Assembly: GCF_001426185.1 (NCBI RefSeq)
Contig: NZ_LMRP01000001.1
Span: forward strand, 784,765-848,764
Source of the DNA: Rhodococcus sp. Leaf247
GTDB lineage: Bacteria > Actinomycetota > Actinomycetes > Mycobacteriales > Mycobacteriaceae
Length of the DNA stretch: 64,000 nucleotides
Direction of reading: 5' to 3'
Under the pieces are notes generated by a model. That model was not told the origin of the DNA, made no database searches, and saw only the letters and a list, made by a program, of their open reading frames with translations. Each line of letters begins with the position of its first letter. Position 1 is the stretch's first letter. The position numbers were made by a program, and so were the translations under genes. This document shows, one piece after another, positions 15,982-25,073 of this stretch.

Positions 15982-17151
15982 ATGGCCGCGTGCGGGAAGT
16001 CGTTCGCGGGCCTCGTGGCCGTCGTGCTGGCCTGCGCGGCATGTACGTCGGCACCGTCCGACGTTCCTGAGACACCGACGTCCGCCGCCCCCGGCACGTT
16101 GCTCGCGGACCCTGTCGACTTCACGGGCTACCCCGCGCTCGCATCGCTGACGTCCACGTCGGTGAGCGTGCTGTACGGATCGACGTCCGGAATCGACGGA
16201 TCGACCACGGCCGTCAGTGGATTGGTGCTCGTACCCAAGGGTGAACCGCCGTCCGGAGGATGGCCCATCGTGTCCGTCGGACACGCGACGACGGGAACCG
16301 ACACACGATGCGCTCCGTCACGTCGCATCGGACTGCTCGGATCGCTGACCACCGTGATCCCGTTCCTCGCCAATGGCTACGTCGTGGCGATGACCGACTA
16401 CCAGGGCTTGGGGGCACCGGGCCCGCATCCGTATCTCGACTCCACGACTGCCGCATTCAATGTCATCGACATCGTCCGCGCCGCCCGTGAGGTGGAGCCG
16501 GCGACATCCGAGACCTGGGTGGGATACGGAGTGTCCCAAGGAGGTCAGGCGGTCTGGGCCGCGAACGAGCAGGCCGGTGACTACGGCGGCGGACTGCGGC
16601 TCGCAGGAACGATCAGCATGTCCCCCGCCACCGATCTCACGCCGGTCGTGTCCGCGATGGAGGAGGGCACGCTGACCCGCGAGCAGGTGATCCTGCTCCC
16701 GTCGGTGCTGAAGGGACTGTCCGTGGCGCATCCCGATCTGGTGACGAGCGACTATCTGCACGGGGAACTGTTCGATCGTCGCGACGTCTTCACGGCGTGC
16801 GAGGGAGAGAACAGCGGCCTCCAGAGCTCGATCGCCGAGAGCGTCACGCCCGCCGACTACGCCCCCGTCGATCGAGCTGCTGCAGATCGCCTGCGCGCGT
16901 GGCTGTCCGACGCGGGGGTGCCTCGCCGCGCCGCCACCGCACCGATGTTCGTCGGGTACGGCGACCTGGACACCCTCACGCTTCCGGCGTGGACGATCGA
17001 CGCGGTTCGGCGCGCATGTGCACTCGGTGACACCGTCGAGCTACGTGAGGCAGCAGGGCAGGGCCACGGCATCCTCGACCTGGGAAGTGCACCCGCGGAA
17101 TGGCTTCGGGGCCGCTACGCCGGCGAACCCGCACCCAGCACCTGCGGGTGA
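15982..17151 (+). CDS. Lipoprotein lipase/esterase of the secretory lipase family
   Basis: A 389-residue alpha/beta-hydrolase with an N-terminal signal and cysteines at 18 and 21 (VVLACAACTS) that suggest lipoprotein anchoring, although neither fits the lipobox perfectly. The nucleophile is Ser185 in GVSQG and the catalytic His362 lies in GQGHGILDLG. An acid is likely in YGDLDTLTLP. It follows the acyltransferase gene by 6 bases and is probably the last gene of the operon. It would act at the cell surface, perhaps removing acyl groups from lipid or polysaccharide. It is convergent with zwf, with only 4 bases between stops. Confidence 0.8.
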   Translation: MAACGKSFAGLVAVVLACAACTSAPSDVPETPTSAAPGTLLADPVDFTGYPALASLTSTSVSVLYGSTSGIDGSTTAVSGLVLVPKGEPPSGGWPIVSVGHATTGTDTRCAPSRRIGLLGSLTTVIPFLANGYVVAMTDYQGLGAPGPHPYLDSTTAAFNVIDIVRAAREVEPATSETWVGYGVSQGGQAVWAANEQAGDYGGGLRLAGTISMSPATDLTPVVSAMEEGTLTREQVILLPSVLKGLSVAHPDLVTSDYLHGELFDRRDVFTACEGENSGLQSSIAESVTPADYAPVDRAAADRLRAWLSDAGVPRRAATAPMFVGYGDLDTLTLPAWTIDAVRRACALGDTVELREAAGQGHGILDLGSAPAEWLRGRYAGEPAPSTCG

Positions 17152-17155
17152 GCGG

Positions 17156-18601
17156 TCACTTCTTCTCGCGCCACTCCCTCTCGAACGGCAGGCGCCACGC
17201 GTCGGGGGCCACGAGCGAATGAATCGCGTTGGGACCCCACGATCCCGGCGCGTAGGTCCGCACCGGGGGCGGATCCGCGAGCAGAGGCGCCGACACCTCC
17301 CACAGGCGTTCGATGCCCTCGGAGGTGGTGAACAGGGTGTGGTCTCCGTGCATCGCGTCCAGGATCAGCCGTTCGTACGCCTCCAGAACGTCCGAGGCAC
17401 TCTCGGTTTCGTGCAGCGCGAACTGCATGCTGAGTTTGTCCAGACGCATCCCCGGGCCAGGACGCTTGCCGTAGAACGACAGCGACACCTTCGACGAGTC
17501 GGTCAGGTCGAACGTCAGGTGGTCCGGTCCCTGAGCCCCGACACCGGATCCGGCCGGGAACATCGACTTGGGCGGCTCACGGAACGCGATCGAGATGATG
17601 CGCTGGCCCTCGGCCATCTTCTTGCCGGTGCGCAGGTAGAACGGCACGCCCGCCCATCGCCAGTTGTCGATGTGACACTTCAGCGCCACGAACGTGTCGG
17701 TGTCCGAATCCGGGGCGATCCCCTTCTCCTGCCGGTACCCCGAGTACTGCCCGCGCACCACCTCGCGCGGATCGATGGGCAGCATCGACCGGAAGACCTT
17801 GTTCTTCTCCTCCTTGATCGCGTCGGGCTCGAGCGCGGTCGGCGGTTCCATGGCCGTGAACGCCAGCACCTGGAACAGGTGCGTCACCACCATGTCCTTG
17901 AACGCACCCGTCGACTCGTAGAACCCGGCGCGCCCGTCGAGACCCAGCGTCTCCGGGATGTCGATCTGGACGTGCTGGATGAACGTCCTGTTCCAGATCG
18001 GTTCGAACAGTCCGTTGGCGAAGCGGAAGGCGAGAATGTTCTGCGCCGGTTCCTTGCCCAGGAAGTGGTCGATACGGAAGATCTGTTCCTCCGCGAAGGT
18101 TCGGTGCACCGCGGCGTTGAGGTCGATCGCGCTGGCGAGGTCGGTGCCGAACGGCTTCTCCATGATGATGCGAGACCGCTCCACCAGGGACGCGTCCGAC
18201 AGCATGTCGATGACGGCCAGCGCAGCCGACGGCGGCACGGACAGGTAGTGCAGCCGCCTGGTTCCCTCGCCCAACTCCTTCTCCGCGTTCGCGACAGCAT
18301 CGGAGAGGGCTTGCGGGCCGTCCGACTGCGAGACGTAGGTGAGACGTTTCGCGAACGCCGCCCACTCCTCGTCCGACGGCGTCCTCGAGGAGAACTTCTC
18401 GACGGCGTCCTTGGCCATCGCACGGAACTCGTCGCTGGTCATCGCCTCGAGCGAGGTGCCGACGACGCGCATCCGCGGCGCGAGGTCGGACAGGACCAGG
18501 TGCATCATGCCGGACAGAAGTTTGCGTTTCGCCAGATCACCGGTAGCGCCGAAGAGGACGACGACCTGGGGTGGCAGCGAGTCGGGGACCGATTTCGTCA
18601 T
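17156..18601 (-). CDS. zwf: Glucose-6-phosphate dehydrogenase
   Basis: Oxidizes glucose 6-phosphate to 6-phosphogluconolactone with NADP+, the entry to the oxidative pentose phosphate pathway. The protein has 481 residues. The nucleotide-binding [10 protein letters not shown] is at 18-27 and the active-site RIDHFLGKE at 176-184 includes His179. Length and signatures are normal for the family. It starts at MTKSVPD; a longer frame to 18667 is not conserved-looking. It is not in the usual tkt-tal-zwf-opcA cluster but stands alone, divergent from the L,D-transpeptidase gene. Confidence 0.93.
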   Translation of the reverse strand: MTKSVPDSLPPQVVVLFGATGDLAKRKLLSGMMHLVLSDLAPRMRVVGTSLEAMTSDEFRAMAKDAVEKFSSRTPSDEEWAAFAKRLTYVSQSDGPQALSDAVANAEKELGEGTRRLHYLSVPPSAALAVIDMLSDASLVERSRIIMEKPFGTDLASAIDLNAAVHRTFAEEQIFRIDHFLGKEPAQNILAFRFANGLFEPIWNRTFIQHVQIDIPETLGLDGRAGFYESTGAFKDMVVTHLFQVLAFTAMEPPTALEPDAIKEEKNKVFRSMLPIDPREVVRGQYSGYRQEKGIAPDSDTDTFVALKCHIDNWRWAGVPFYLRTGKKMAEGQRIISIAFREPPKSMFPAGSGVGAQGPDHLTFDLTDSSKVSLSFYGKRPGPGMRLDKLSMQFALHETESASDVLEAYERLILDAMHGDHTLFTTSEGIERLWEVSAPLLADPPPVRTYAPGSWGPNAIHSLVAPDAWRLPFEREWREKK

Positions 18602-18724
18602 GTCAGGATGCTTCCACCGAACCGGTCGGCGTGCTCGGCGAAACGCGGAGCGGCAGTGGCATGTCACCGTCTCGCGCTACCGTGGTGCCTACTCCTCCAC
18701 TCCTCGACCGTCGGAGTTCCGCTC

Positions 18725-19963
18725 ATGTCTCGCCGCCCCCCGTTCCGTACTGCCGTTCTGGCGTGCCTCGCACTCGTGATGCTGCTCGTGTCCGCGTGCA
18801 CCATCGGTTCCGGCGGTGGCGACACCGGTGGCGCCGCGCCGGAGACGACGCAGGCTGCTCCCGCACCGACGGTGACGGTGGATCCGGCCGACGGCGCCAC
18901 CGATGTCAACCCGTTGGCGCCGATCAGCGTCGGCGCCACGAACGGGACCATCACCGCGGTGACGATGACGAACGCCGACGGCGTCGTCGTCGACGGGGTG
19001 ATCACCCCCGACGGATCGACGTGGAAGCCCGCGACGACGCTCGGGTACGGCAAGTCGTACGAGCTGTCGATCGAGACGGCCGCCACCGACGGCGCGGCGC
19101 ATCAGGAGACGAGTTCGTTCACGACGGTCGCGCCCGACAACTACACGCTCCCGTCGTTCGTCACCGCGGGCGGCAACCTGCTGACCGACGGCGGCACGTT
19201 CGGCGTCGGGATCGTGGCCGTCGTGCACTTCGACGAGCCCATCGGTGACCGCGCCGCCGCCGAGAAGACATTGAGCGTGCAGACCACGCCGGCCGTCACC
19301 GGCTCCTGGTACTGGGCCGACGATCAGAACGTCCACTGGCGGCCCGAGAACTACTACACCCCCGGGACCGCCGTGACCATCTCCGCGAAGGTCTACGGAG
19401 TCGAGGTCGGTGACGGCCTGTTCGGGCAGGAGGATGTCAGCACCTCCTTCACCATCGGCGACTCGCACGTCTCCGTTGCCGACGACAACACCAAGCAGGT
19501 CGAGGTCTACGAGAACGGGACACTGATCCGCACCATGCCCACCTCGATGGGCATGGGGGGCAGCGAGACAATCGGCGGACAGACGTTGACCTTCTGGACG
19601 CAGCCCGGTGTGTACACCGTCCTGGACAAGGCCAACCCGGTGATCATGGATTCCTCCACGTACGGGCTGCCGGTCAATTCGCGGTTGGGCTACAAGGAGT
19701 CCATCAACTACGCGACCCGCATCAGCAACGACGGCATCTACCTGCACGAACTCGAGGACACCGTGTGGGCGCAGGGCAACACGAACGTCTCGCACGGGTG
19801 TCTCAATCTCAGCCGCGCCAACGCGTCGTGGTTCTTCGACTTCTCGGTCCCCGGCGACGTGGTCGAGGTCCGTAACACCGGCGGTGCGCCGCTGCAGCAG
19901 TGGCAGAACGGTGACTGGAGCGTGCCGTGGTCGGAGTGGCTCGCCGGGAGTGCGCTCGTCTGA
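18725..19963 (+). CDS. L,D-transpeptidase lipoprotein (LdtMt2-like)
   Basis: Cross-links peptidoglycan 3-3 between meso-diaminopimelate residues outside the membrane. The protein has 412 residues. The lipobox is LVSAC with Cys25. Two Ig-like domains span about 45-265 (TVDPADGATDVNPLAPISV and the second with WRPENYYTPGT). A YkuD catalytic domain covers about 266-390, with His341 in YLHELED and the SHGC motif, Cys359. The C-terminal tail ends in a Trp-rich segment. Carbapenem sensitivity is expected from the family. The ATG at 18725 gives the signal peptide directly. Confidence 0.93.
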   Translation: MSRRPPFRTAVLACLALVMLLVSACTIGSGGGDTGGAAPETTQAAPAPTVTVDPADGATDVNPLAPISVGATNGTITAVTMTNADGVVVDGVITPDGSTWKPATTLGYGKSYELSIETAATDGAAHQETSSFTTVAPDNYTLPSFVTAGGNLLTDGGTFGVGIVAVVHFDEPIGDRAAAEKTLSVQTTPAVTGSWYWADDQNVHWRPENYYTPGTAVTISAKVYGVEVGDGLFGQEDVSTSFTIGDSHVSVADDNTKQVEVYENGTLIRTMPTSMGMGGSETIGGQTLTFWTQPGVYTVLDKANPVIMDSSTYGLPVNSRLGYKESINYATRISNDGIYLHELEDTVWAQGNTNVSHGCLNLSRANASWFFDFSVPGDVVEVRNTGGAPLQQWQNGDWSVPWSEWLAGSALV

Positions 19964-20023
19964 TCGGGCATGCCTGAACCGTCACATCTGTCGGCACCAC
20001 CCCTCCGGCGCCTTTACACTGTA

Positions 20024-20044
20024 CGAAGACGCGACTCGTCTTCG
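20024..20044. terminator. Hairpin after the L,D-transpeptidase gene
   Basis: A perfect 8-bp stem CGAAGACG / CGTCTTCG with a 5-base loop lies 61 bases after the stop and 76 bases before the kinase gene. It may end transcription or be part of the kinase promoter region. No T-run follows. Confidence 0.45.
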
Positions 20045-20119
20045 AGCCGCACGCCAGAAAGGGCCCACGAGGAATGCCGGGGATGACGACAGCGCCACTC
20101 TCATGACACGCGCGACGCG

Positions 20120-22501
20120 ATGACGACACGGGACGAACTGTTTCCCGGGTCGGACGCGACTTCCGTGGCACACCGTGAGTTCGACTGGTCGTCCACACCG
20201 CTCGGCCCCGTGGAGTCGTGGCCCACCGCGTTGGTCACCGCGATCCGTACGGTTCTGCCGTCCCGCGTGGGCATGCTGATCTGGTGGGGCGACGACCTCG
20301 TCCAGATCTTCAACGAGGCCTACACGCCCATGGCGGGCGAACTGTTCCCGAAGGCAGTGGGCCAACGAGCAGAGGACTGCTGGCACATCGCCTGGGACTC
20401 CCTGGGGCCACTCGCGATGGAGGCTCTCGGCGGCACCGCGATCCACCGCACCGAGCAGCGCATCCTGCTGAACCGGTTCGGGTACGTGGAGGAAACGTTC
20501 TTCACCTTCTCCTACAGTCCGATCCTCGCCGAGGGAGGCGGAGTCGACGGTGTCTTCGTCGCCACGACCGACGTCACGCAGCAGGTCCTGGCCGATCGAC
20601 GAATGGCGGTTCTCCGCGATCTGGGAACGATGACAGTCGGCGCGAAGGGCATCGACGCCGTCTGCCGGGAGTCGCTGGATCTGCTGTCCGGCAACACGGA
20701 CATCCCGTTCGCGTCGATCCACCTCCACCAGGACGACGGTCTCGGACCGGCGTCGTTCAGACCTGTCGCCGTCACCACGACCTCGACGACCGCCGCCGTC
20801 GATCCCGACGTGATGCTCCGAGTCACGGCCACCGGCGTGGCCGAGAACGTCGAGATGGGCGATCAATCGGCTCTCGTGTTGCCGCTGCGCACATCGTCCG
20901 ACGAATCGACGGGAGTCCTCGTCGCGGGCATCAGCGAATTCCGCCGACTCGACGATCCCTACCGGGTGTTCCTCGACGTCGTCGCCGACAGGATCTCGAC
21001 CGCCCTCACCGATGCGTACGCCTACGCTGCCGAAGTTCGTCGGGTGGCCGACCTCGAAGAGTTGGACACCGCGAAGACGAGGTTCTTCGAGAACGTCAGC
21101 CACGAATTCCGGACGCCGCTGACGCTGCTGCTCGGTCCGCTCGGGGAGGTGCTCGAGGATCAGCAGAACGCGCTGCCGTCGTCGCACCTGCGGTCTCTGC
21201 AGTCGGCTCGCCGCGCGGCCCTGCGACTCCAACGCCTGGTGGACACCCTCCTCGATGTCGCTCGCGGCGACGCCGGGGGCTTCGAGGTGACGCCCGAACC
21301 GACAGACATCGTCGCCCTGACCACGGAGTGCGTCTCGATGTTCCGGGACGCCACCGAGCGCTCCGGGGTGACCCTGAGCGTCGACGTCGACGGTGTGAGC
21401 GATCCGCACGTCGAGATCGACCGCACGATGTGGACCCACGTCGTCATGAATCTGATCTCGAATGCGGTCAAGTTCACCACCGAGGGGTCGATCACGGTGA
21501 CGTTGTCCGCGTCCGACCGCGGTTTGACCGTGGCCGTCGCCGACACCGGACTCGGCATATCCGAGGCGGACCGACCCAAGGTGTTCGACCGCTTCTTCCA
21601 GGTCCCCAGCATCGACGGACGCAGTCGCGAGGGATCCGGAGTGGGTCTGTCGTTGGTGTCGGACCTGGTCTCCGCGATGGACGGCTCGATCACCGTCGAC
21701 GGGAACTCCCCTCGCGGCTCGATCTTCACCGTCACCGTTCCCCTGGTTCCGTCCGCCGCACCCGCCGCCGTCGACGCCTCCACGCGGGAAGTCACCGCGG
21801 CGCTCGGCGCCGGCTACATCGGTGAGGCCGACATGTGGAGGCCGCTCGAGCCCCGCGCGAGCCAGCCGGCACCCGACCAGCGCCGAGTCGTTCTCGTCGA
21901 GGACAACGCCGACATGCGCGAATACCTGGTGGGACTGCTGACAGAACAGGAATGGCACGTCGCGGAGTTCGCCGACGTCGACTCGGCGATCGCGCATTCC
22001 CGGCAGAACCCGCCCGATGTCATCGTCAGCGACATCACGCTTCCCGGACGCAGCGGTCTGTCGTTGGTGGACGAGGCACGCTCCGACGGTCGATTGGTGC
22101 GGATTCCGATCGTCCTGCTCAGCGCACGTGCCGGGTCGACATCCATCGTGGAGGGCCTGCGCCTGGGCGCGGACGACTACGTGACCAAACCGTTCCAGCC
22201 GACGGAGCTGGTGGCGCGTATCAGGGTGCACCTGGAACTGGCGCGACTGCGCGAGCAGCTGCTCGGGCGGGCGGAGCGCGAAGTGTCCTCTCTGCGAACA
22301 GCTCTGGACAGCCGTAGCGTGCTGAGCCAGGCGGTGGGAGTGATGATGGTGACCGCGAGGATGACGCCCGAGGCGGCGTTCGACCACATCGCGACGCAGA
22401 GCCAGGCGGCCAACGTCAAGGCGCGAGTCATCGCCGAGAAGATCGTGGCGCAGTTCGTCGAGGACCTGGACAACGACTCGGACGCTGCGACGGAGACCTA
22501 G
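20120..22501 (+). CDS. Hybrid histidine kinase with PAS, GAF-like, HisKA, HATPase, REC and ANTAR domains
   Basis: A 793-residue soluble sensor with no membrane segment. An N-terminal PAS-like domain (about 20-155) is followed by a GAF-like region (165-300) and a phosphoacceptor box FFENVSHEFRTPLT with His328. The ATPase domain has N-box NLISNAVKF near 443-451 and G-box GVGLSLV. A receiver has Asp638 in DVIVSDITLPG. A C-terminal ANTAR domain (about 710-785) contains SRSVLSQAVGVMMVTARMTPEAAFDHI. ANTAR binds two-hairpin RNA to prevent transcription termination. Here kinase, receiver and RNA-binding output are in one chain, so the signal may go from His328 to Asp638 and then to RNA. Confidence 0.88.
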   Translation: MTTRDELFPGSDATSVAHREFDWSSTPLGPVESWPTALVTAIRTVLPSRVGMLIWWGDDLVQIFNEAYTPMAGELFPKAVGQRAEDCWHIAWDSLGPLAMEALGGTAIHRTEQRILLNRFGYVEETFFTFSYSPILAEGGGVDGVFVATTDVTQQVLADRRMAVLRDLGTMTVGAKGIDAVCRESLDLLSGNTDIPFASIHLHQDDGLGPASFRPVAVTTTSTTAAVDPDVMLRVTATGVAENVEMGDQSALVLPLRTSSDESTGVLVAGISEFRRLDDPYRVFLDVVADRISTALTDAYAYAAEVRRVADLEELDTAKTRFFENVSHEFRTPLTLLLGPLGEVLEDQQNALPSSHLRSLQSARRAALRLQRLVDTLLDVARGDAGGFEVTPEPTDIVALTTECVSMFRDATERSGVTLSVDVDGVSDPHVEIDRTMWTHVVMNLISNAVKFTTEGSITVTLSASDRGLTVAVADTGLGISEADRPKVFDRFFQVPSIDGRSREGSGVGLSLVSDLVSAMDGSITVDGNSPRGSIFTVTVPLVPSAAPAAVDASTREVTAALGAGYIGEADMWRPLEPRASQPAPDQRRVVLVEDNADMREYLVGLLTEQEWHVAEFADVDSAIAHSRQNPPDVIVSDITLPGRSGLSLVDEARSDGRLVRIPIVLLSARAGSTSIVEGLRLGADDYVTKPFQPTELVARIRVHLELARLREQLLGRAEREVSSLRTALDSRSVLSQAVGVMMVTARMTPEAAFDHIATQSQAANVKARVIAEKIVAQFVEDLDNDSDAATET

Positions 22502-22512
22502 GGGCCGCGAGA

Positions 22513-23025
22513 ATGACGCAGCGTAAGCCGTGGGACATCAGCGTCCAGACCTGGGTGGACCGTCAGATCCGCGAGGCACAGGACAAGGGCGCGTTCGACG
22601 ATCTGCCCGGCCTGGGCAAGCCCATCCCCCCGTCCTCGACCGACGAACTGTCGTGGGTACGTGGGTATCTCGAGCGGGAGAATCTTCCCGGCGACGCGTT
22701 GCTCCCCACTCCGCTGCGACTGCGCAAGGAAGTCGAACGCCTCCCCGAGACGCTGCGGGACGTGCGCTCCGAAGAGCAGGTCCGCGCCGTCGTCAAGGAC
22801 TTGAATGCGCGCATCATGGACTGGCTCCGCGCGCCTGTCGGACCGCAGATTCCCATCGGACGTGTCGACGCCGACGAGACCGTCGAGCACTGGGCCCGTG
22901 CACGGGACGAGCGTCGGCAGCGTCTGGCCGCCGCGAAAGCTGCGCTCAGCGAGCCCGTGCGTCCATCACCCGCTGAGTCACCGGCTCGACGACGCGGGCT
23001 GCGATGGGGCCGACGACGGCCATGA
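22513..23025 (+). CDS. DUF1992 / DnaJC28 conserved-domain protein
   Basis: A 170-residue soluble protein. The N-terminal half carries the signature of the DnaJ homologue subfamily C member 28 domain: VDRQIREAQDKGAFDDLPGLGKPI (about residues 14-37), then LRLRKEVERLPET. The J domain itself is absent, as in most bacterial members, and the biochemical role is unknown. The C-terminal 40 residues are Arg- and Pro-rich. It follows the kinase gene by 11 bases. Its last 80 bases overlap the convergent antiporter gene; those bases encode the low-complexity tail, so an earlier functional end is possible. Confidence 0.8.
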   Translation: MTQRKPWDISVQTWVDRQIREAQDKGAFDDLPGLGKPIPPSSTDELSWVRGYLERENLPGDALLPTPLRLRKEVERLPETLRDVRSEEQVRAVVKDLNARIMDWLRAPVGPQIPIGRVDADETVEHWARARDERRQRLAAAKAALSEPVRPSPAESPARRRGLRWGRRRP

Positions 23026-24115
23026 TGAGCACGTAGGCCGTGGCCAGCGCGGCCAGTTCGTCCTCCACCGCCCCGGCGGCCACGGCCAGACCCGCGATGA
23101 CGATGGAGAATTCGCCGCGCGCGATCAGCGCGGCGCCGGCACGCATCCGGCCGAGCTGCCCCACACCGATCCGGCGGGCTGCCCACGCTCCGGTGGCCAC
23201 CTTCGTCGTGGCGGTGATGAGGGCCAGGACGATCGCGTACCCCAGCACGGGAGGGATGGATCGCGGATCGGTGTTGAAGCCGAACACGACGAAGAAGACA
23301 GCAGCGAACAGGTCACGGAGCGGTTCGAGCACGCGCGTCGCCGCTTGCGCAGTGGACCCCGAGATCGCGATTCCCAGCAGGAACGCACCGACCGCCGCGG
23401 AGACCTGCATCGCCGACGCGACACCGGCCACCAGCAGTGCCGCGCCGAACACCTTCAGCAGCACCACCTCCCGGTCCTTGCTGTCGACGATGGCCGAGAC
23501 CACCCAGCCGTAGCGCAGCGCGACCAGGAGCACCACGGTCACCACCAGCAGAGAGATGCCCACCGCTTCGGCTCCGCCGAGAAGGCTGACCCCGCCGAGC
23601 ACAGCCGTGAGGATCGGTAGGTACAGCGCCATCATGAGGTCCTCGAACACCAGGATCGACAACACGACGGGCGTCTCGCGGTTACCCAGACGGCCCAGAT
23701 CGCTCAGAACCTTCGCCACGATGCCCGACGAGGAGATGTAGGTGACGCCGCCGAGGACGATCGCCCCGATGAGACCCCACCCCAGGATCAGAGCGACCAC
23801 GGCCCCCGGCACGAAGTTCAGCACCAGGTCGAGAAGACCTGCGGTCCAGGATCTCCGCAGACCGGTGACCAACTCGTTCGCCGTGTACTCGAGACCGAGG
23901 AGTAGAAGGAGCAGCACCACGCCGATCTCGCTGGCGAGGTGCGTGAAGTCGTCGATCCCGTCGAGCTCGACCAGTCCGCCGTTGCCGAAGGCCAGACCCG
24001 CGAGGAGATAGAACGGGATGGGCGACATCCCGATTCGCGACGCCAGCCGCGCCAGCAGCCCGAGTGCGAAGAAGACAGCACCCAACTCGGTGAGTTCGAG
24101 CGCTGTTTCTCCCAC
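22946..24115 (-). CDS. KhtU/KefB-like K+(Na+)/H+ antiporter, CPA2 family
   Basis: A 389-residue membrane transporter with about 12 helices. The family signature is in GLAFGNGGLVELDGIDDFTHLASEIGVVLLLLLLGLEY and the ion-binding region in YISSSGIVAKVLSDLGR. It lacks the C-terminal TrkA-N domain of KefB/C. The regulatory subunit is encoded separately just upstream, as in the KhtTU system. It would export K+ in exchange for H+, affecting pH and turgor. Its start lies 3 bases after the khtT-like stop. Confidence 0.85.
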   Translation of the reverse strand: MGETALELTELGAVFFALGLLARLASRIGMSPIPFYLLAGLAFGNGGLVELDGIDDFTHLASEIGVVLLLLLLGLEYTANELVTGLRRSWTAGLLDLVLNFVPGAVVALILGWGLIGAIVLGGVTYISSSGIVAKVLSDLGRLGNRETPVVLSILVFEDLMMALYLPILTAVLGGVSLLGGAEAVGISLLVVTVVLLVALRYGWVVSAIVDSKDREVVLLKVFGAALLVAGVASAMQVSAAVGAFLLGIAISGSTAQAATRVLEPLRDLFAAVFFVVFGFNTDPRSIPPVLGYAIVLALITATTKVATGAWAARRIGVGQLGRMRAGAALIARGEFSIVIAGLAVAAGAVEDELAALATAYVLIMAVVGPIAARVVEPVTQRVMDARAR

Positions 24116-24118
24116 TCG

Positions 24119-24598
24119 TCAGCTGCCCAGGATCTTTGCTGCGTGATCGAGTCCGTCGCTGGTGCCGACGACGACCAGGAGATCGCCCGAGACCAGCGTG
24201 AAGTCCGGCGTCGGTGACGGCTGCACCTGACCGGCCCGCATGACGGCGACGATGGAGACACCGGTCTTCGTGCGCATCGCCGTGTCGCCCAGTTGCCGCC
24301 CGTCGAAACGGGAACCCTCGCGGATCGGCAACTGACGGGTCCTGATCCCCGGCAGATCGCGATGCTCCTCGCCCAGCTGCGCGACGAGCTGCGGCGTACC
24401 CAGCAGGTTGCCCAGCGCCGCGGCCTCCTCGTTGCTCAGCGTGATCGAAGCCTGTGTCGAATCCGGGTCGTTCTTCTTCGACACGATGAGCTCGTTCGTG
24501 CCGTCCTTGCGCGTGATGACACCGATGCGTCGTCCGGTGGACAACGCGAAATCCTTGCGCACCCCGATGCCGGGGAGCAGGGTGACGTCGACGTTCAT
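24119..24598 (-). CDS. KhtT-like antiporter regulatory subunit (TrkA-C/RCK_C)
   Basis: A 159-residue cytoplasmic protein. The N-terminal domain (1-75) begins VTLLPGIGVRKDFALSTGRRIGVI. The RCK_C domain (about 78-158) has SRFDGRQLG, MRTKTGVSIVAVMR and LVSGDLLVVVGTSDGL. In Bacillus, KhtT gates KhtU and binds c-di-AMP; the same control is likely here but is inferred. The ATG lies 6 bases after a TAGCAT -10 element, so the operon transcript is probably leaderless. Confidence 0.85.
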   Translation of the reverse strand: MNVDVTLLPGIGVRKDFALSTGRRIGVITRKDGTNELIVSKKNDPDSTQASITLSNEEAAALGNLLGTPQLVAQLGEEHRDLPGIRTRQLPIREGSRFDGRQLGDTAMRTKTGVSIVAVMRAGQVQPSPTPDFTLVSGDLLVVVGTSDGLDHAAKILGS

Positions 24599-24604
24599 GC
24601 GGTG

Positions 24605-24610
24605 ATGCTA
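24605..24610 (-). promoter_or_regulatory. -10 element of the khtTU-like operon
   Basis: On the minus strand, TAGCAT ends 6 bases before the ATG at 24598, which predicts a leaderless transcript. It lies between this operon and the rpmF stop at 24624 on the same strand. Confidence 0.5.
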
Positions 24611-24623
24611 ACCCGGTATCCGC

Positions 24624-24797
24624 TCAGAGCGACTTCGGATCGAGAACGCCGAGCTGGACGGCCTTCACCAGCCGACGGGGCACCCTGTGCACGACTCCCG
24701 CCACCGTGACGGGCACAAGATCGGGCGGTGTGGCCTTCCATTGCGCGCGTCGGCTGCGCGTGTTCGACCGGGACATCTTCCGCTTCGGAACGGCCAC
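24624..24797 (-). CDS. rpmF: Ribosomal protein L32, cysteine-free
   Basis: A 57-residue protein starting [21 protein letters not shown] and ending VLDPKSL, the full length of actinobacterial L32 with no cysteine. The GTG start follows the L31 stop by 3 bases, making it the last gene of the minus-strand zinc-responsive operon. It is a component of the large subunit. As a separate rpmF elsewhere in the genome cannot be excluded, this may be the zinc-starvation paralogue. Confidence 0.9.
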   Translation of the reverse strand: MAVPKRKMSRSNTRSRRAQWKATPPDLVPVTVAGVVHRVPRRLVKAVQLGVLDPKSL

Positions 24798-24800
24798 GAC

Positions 24801-25073
24801 TCAGACCTTCCTGGCTCGGGGCGACGCGTCTCGCTTGCCGTACCGACGCTCGAACTTCTCCACACGCCCCTGGGTGTCCATCACACGCGCGGCCCCGGTC
24901 CAGAACGGGTGCGACTCGTTGGTGACGTCGACGACGATCAAGGGGTAGCTGTGACCGTCGGTGTACTCGACCGTGCGGTCACTGGTGATCGTGGATCTGG
25001 TCAGGAACATCGATCCCGTGCCCGAGTCCTGGAAGACCACGGGGTGGTAGTCGGGATGTACGCCGTGCTTCAT
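24801..25073 (-). CDS. rpmE2: Ribosomal protein L31 type B, zinc-independent
   Basis: A 90-residue protein with [16 protein letters not shown] at the start and [10 protein letters not shown] in the middle, signatures of L31B. It has no cysteines, unlike the zinc-ribbon L31A. It replaces L31A when zinc is scarce, releasing zinc held by ribosomes. The ATG overlaps the stop of the upstream COG0523 gene (ATGA). Confidence 0.95.
   Translation of the reverse strand: MKHGVHPDYHPVVFQDSGTGSMFLTRSTITSDRTVEYTDGHSYPLIVVDVTNESHPFWTGAARVMDTQGRVEKFERRYGKRDASPRARKV

Noticed and set aside
17018-18724. Open frame extending the L,D-transpeptidase gene far upstream
   Set aside because: It is the antisense of zwf; the signal peptide and lipobox begin at 18725.
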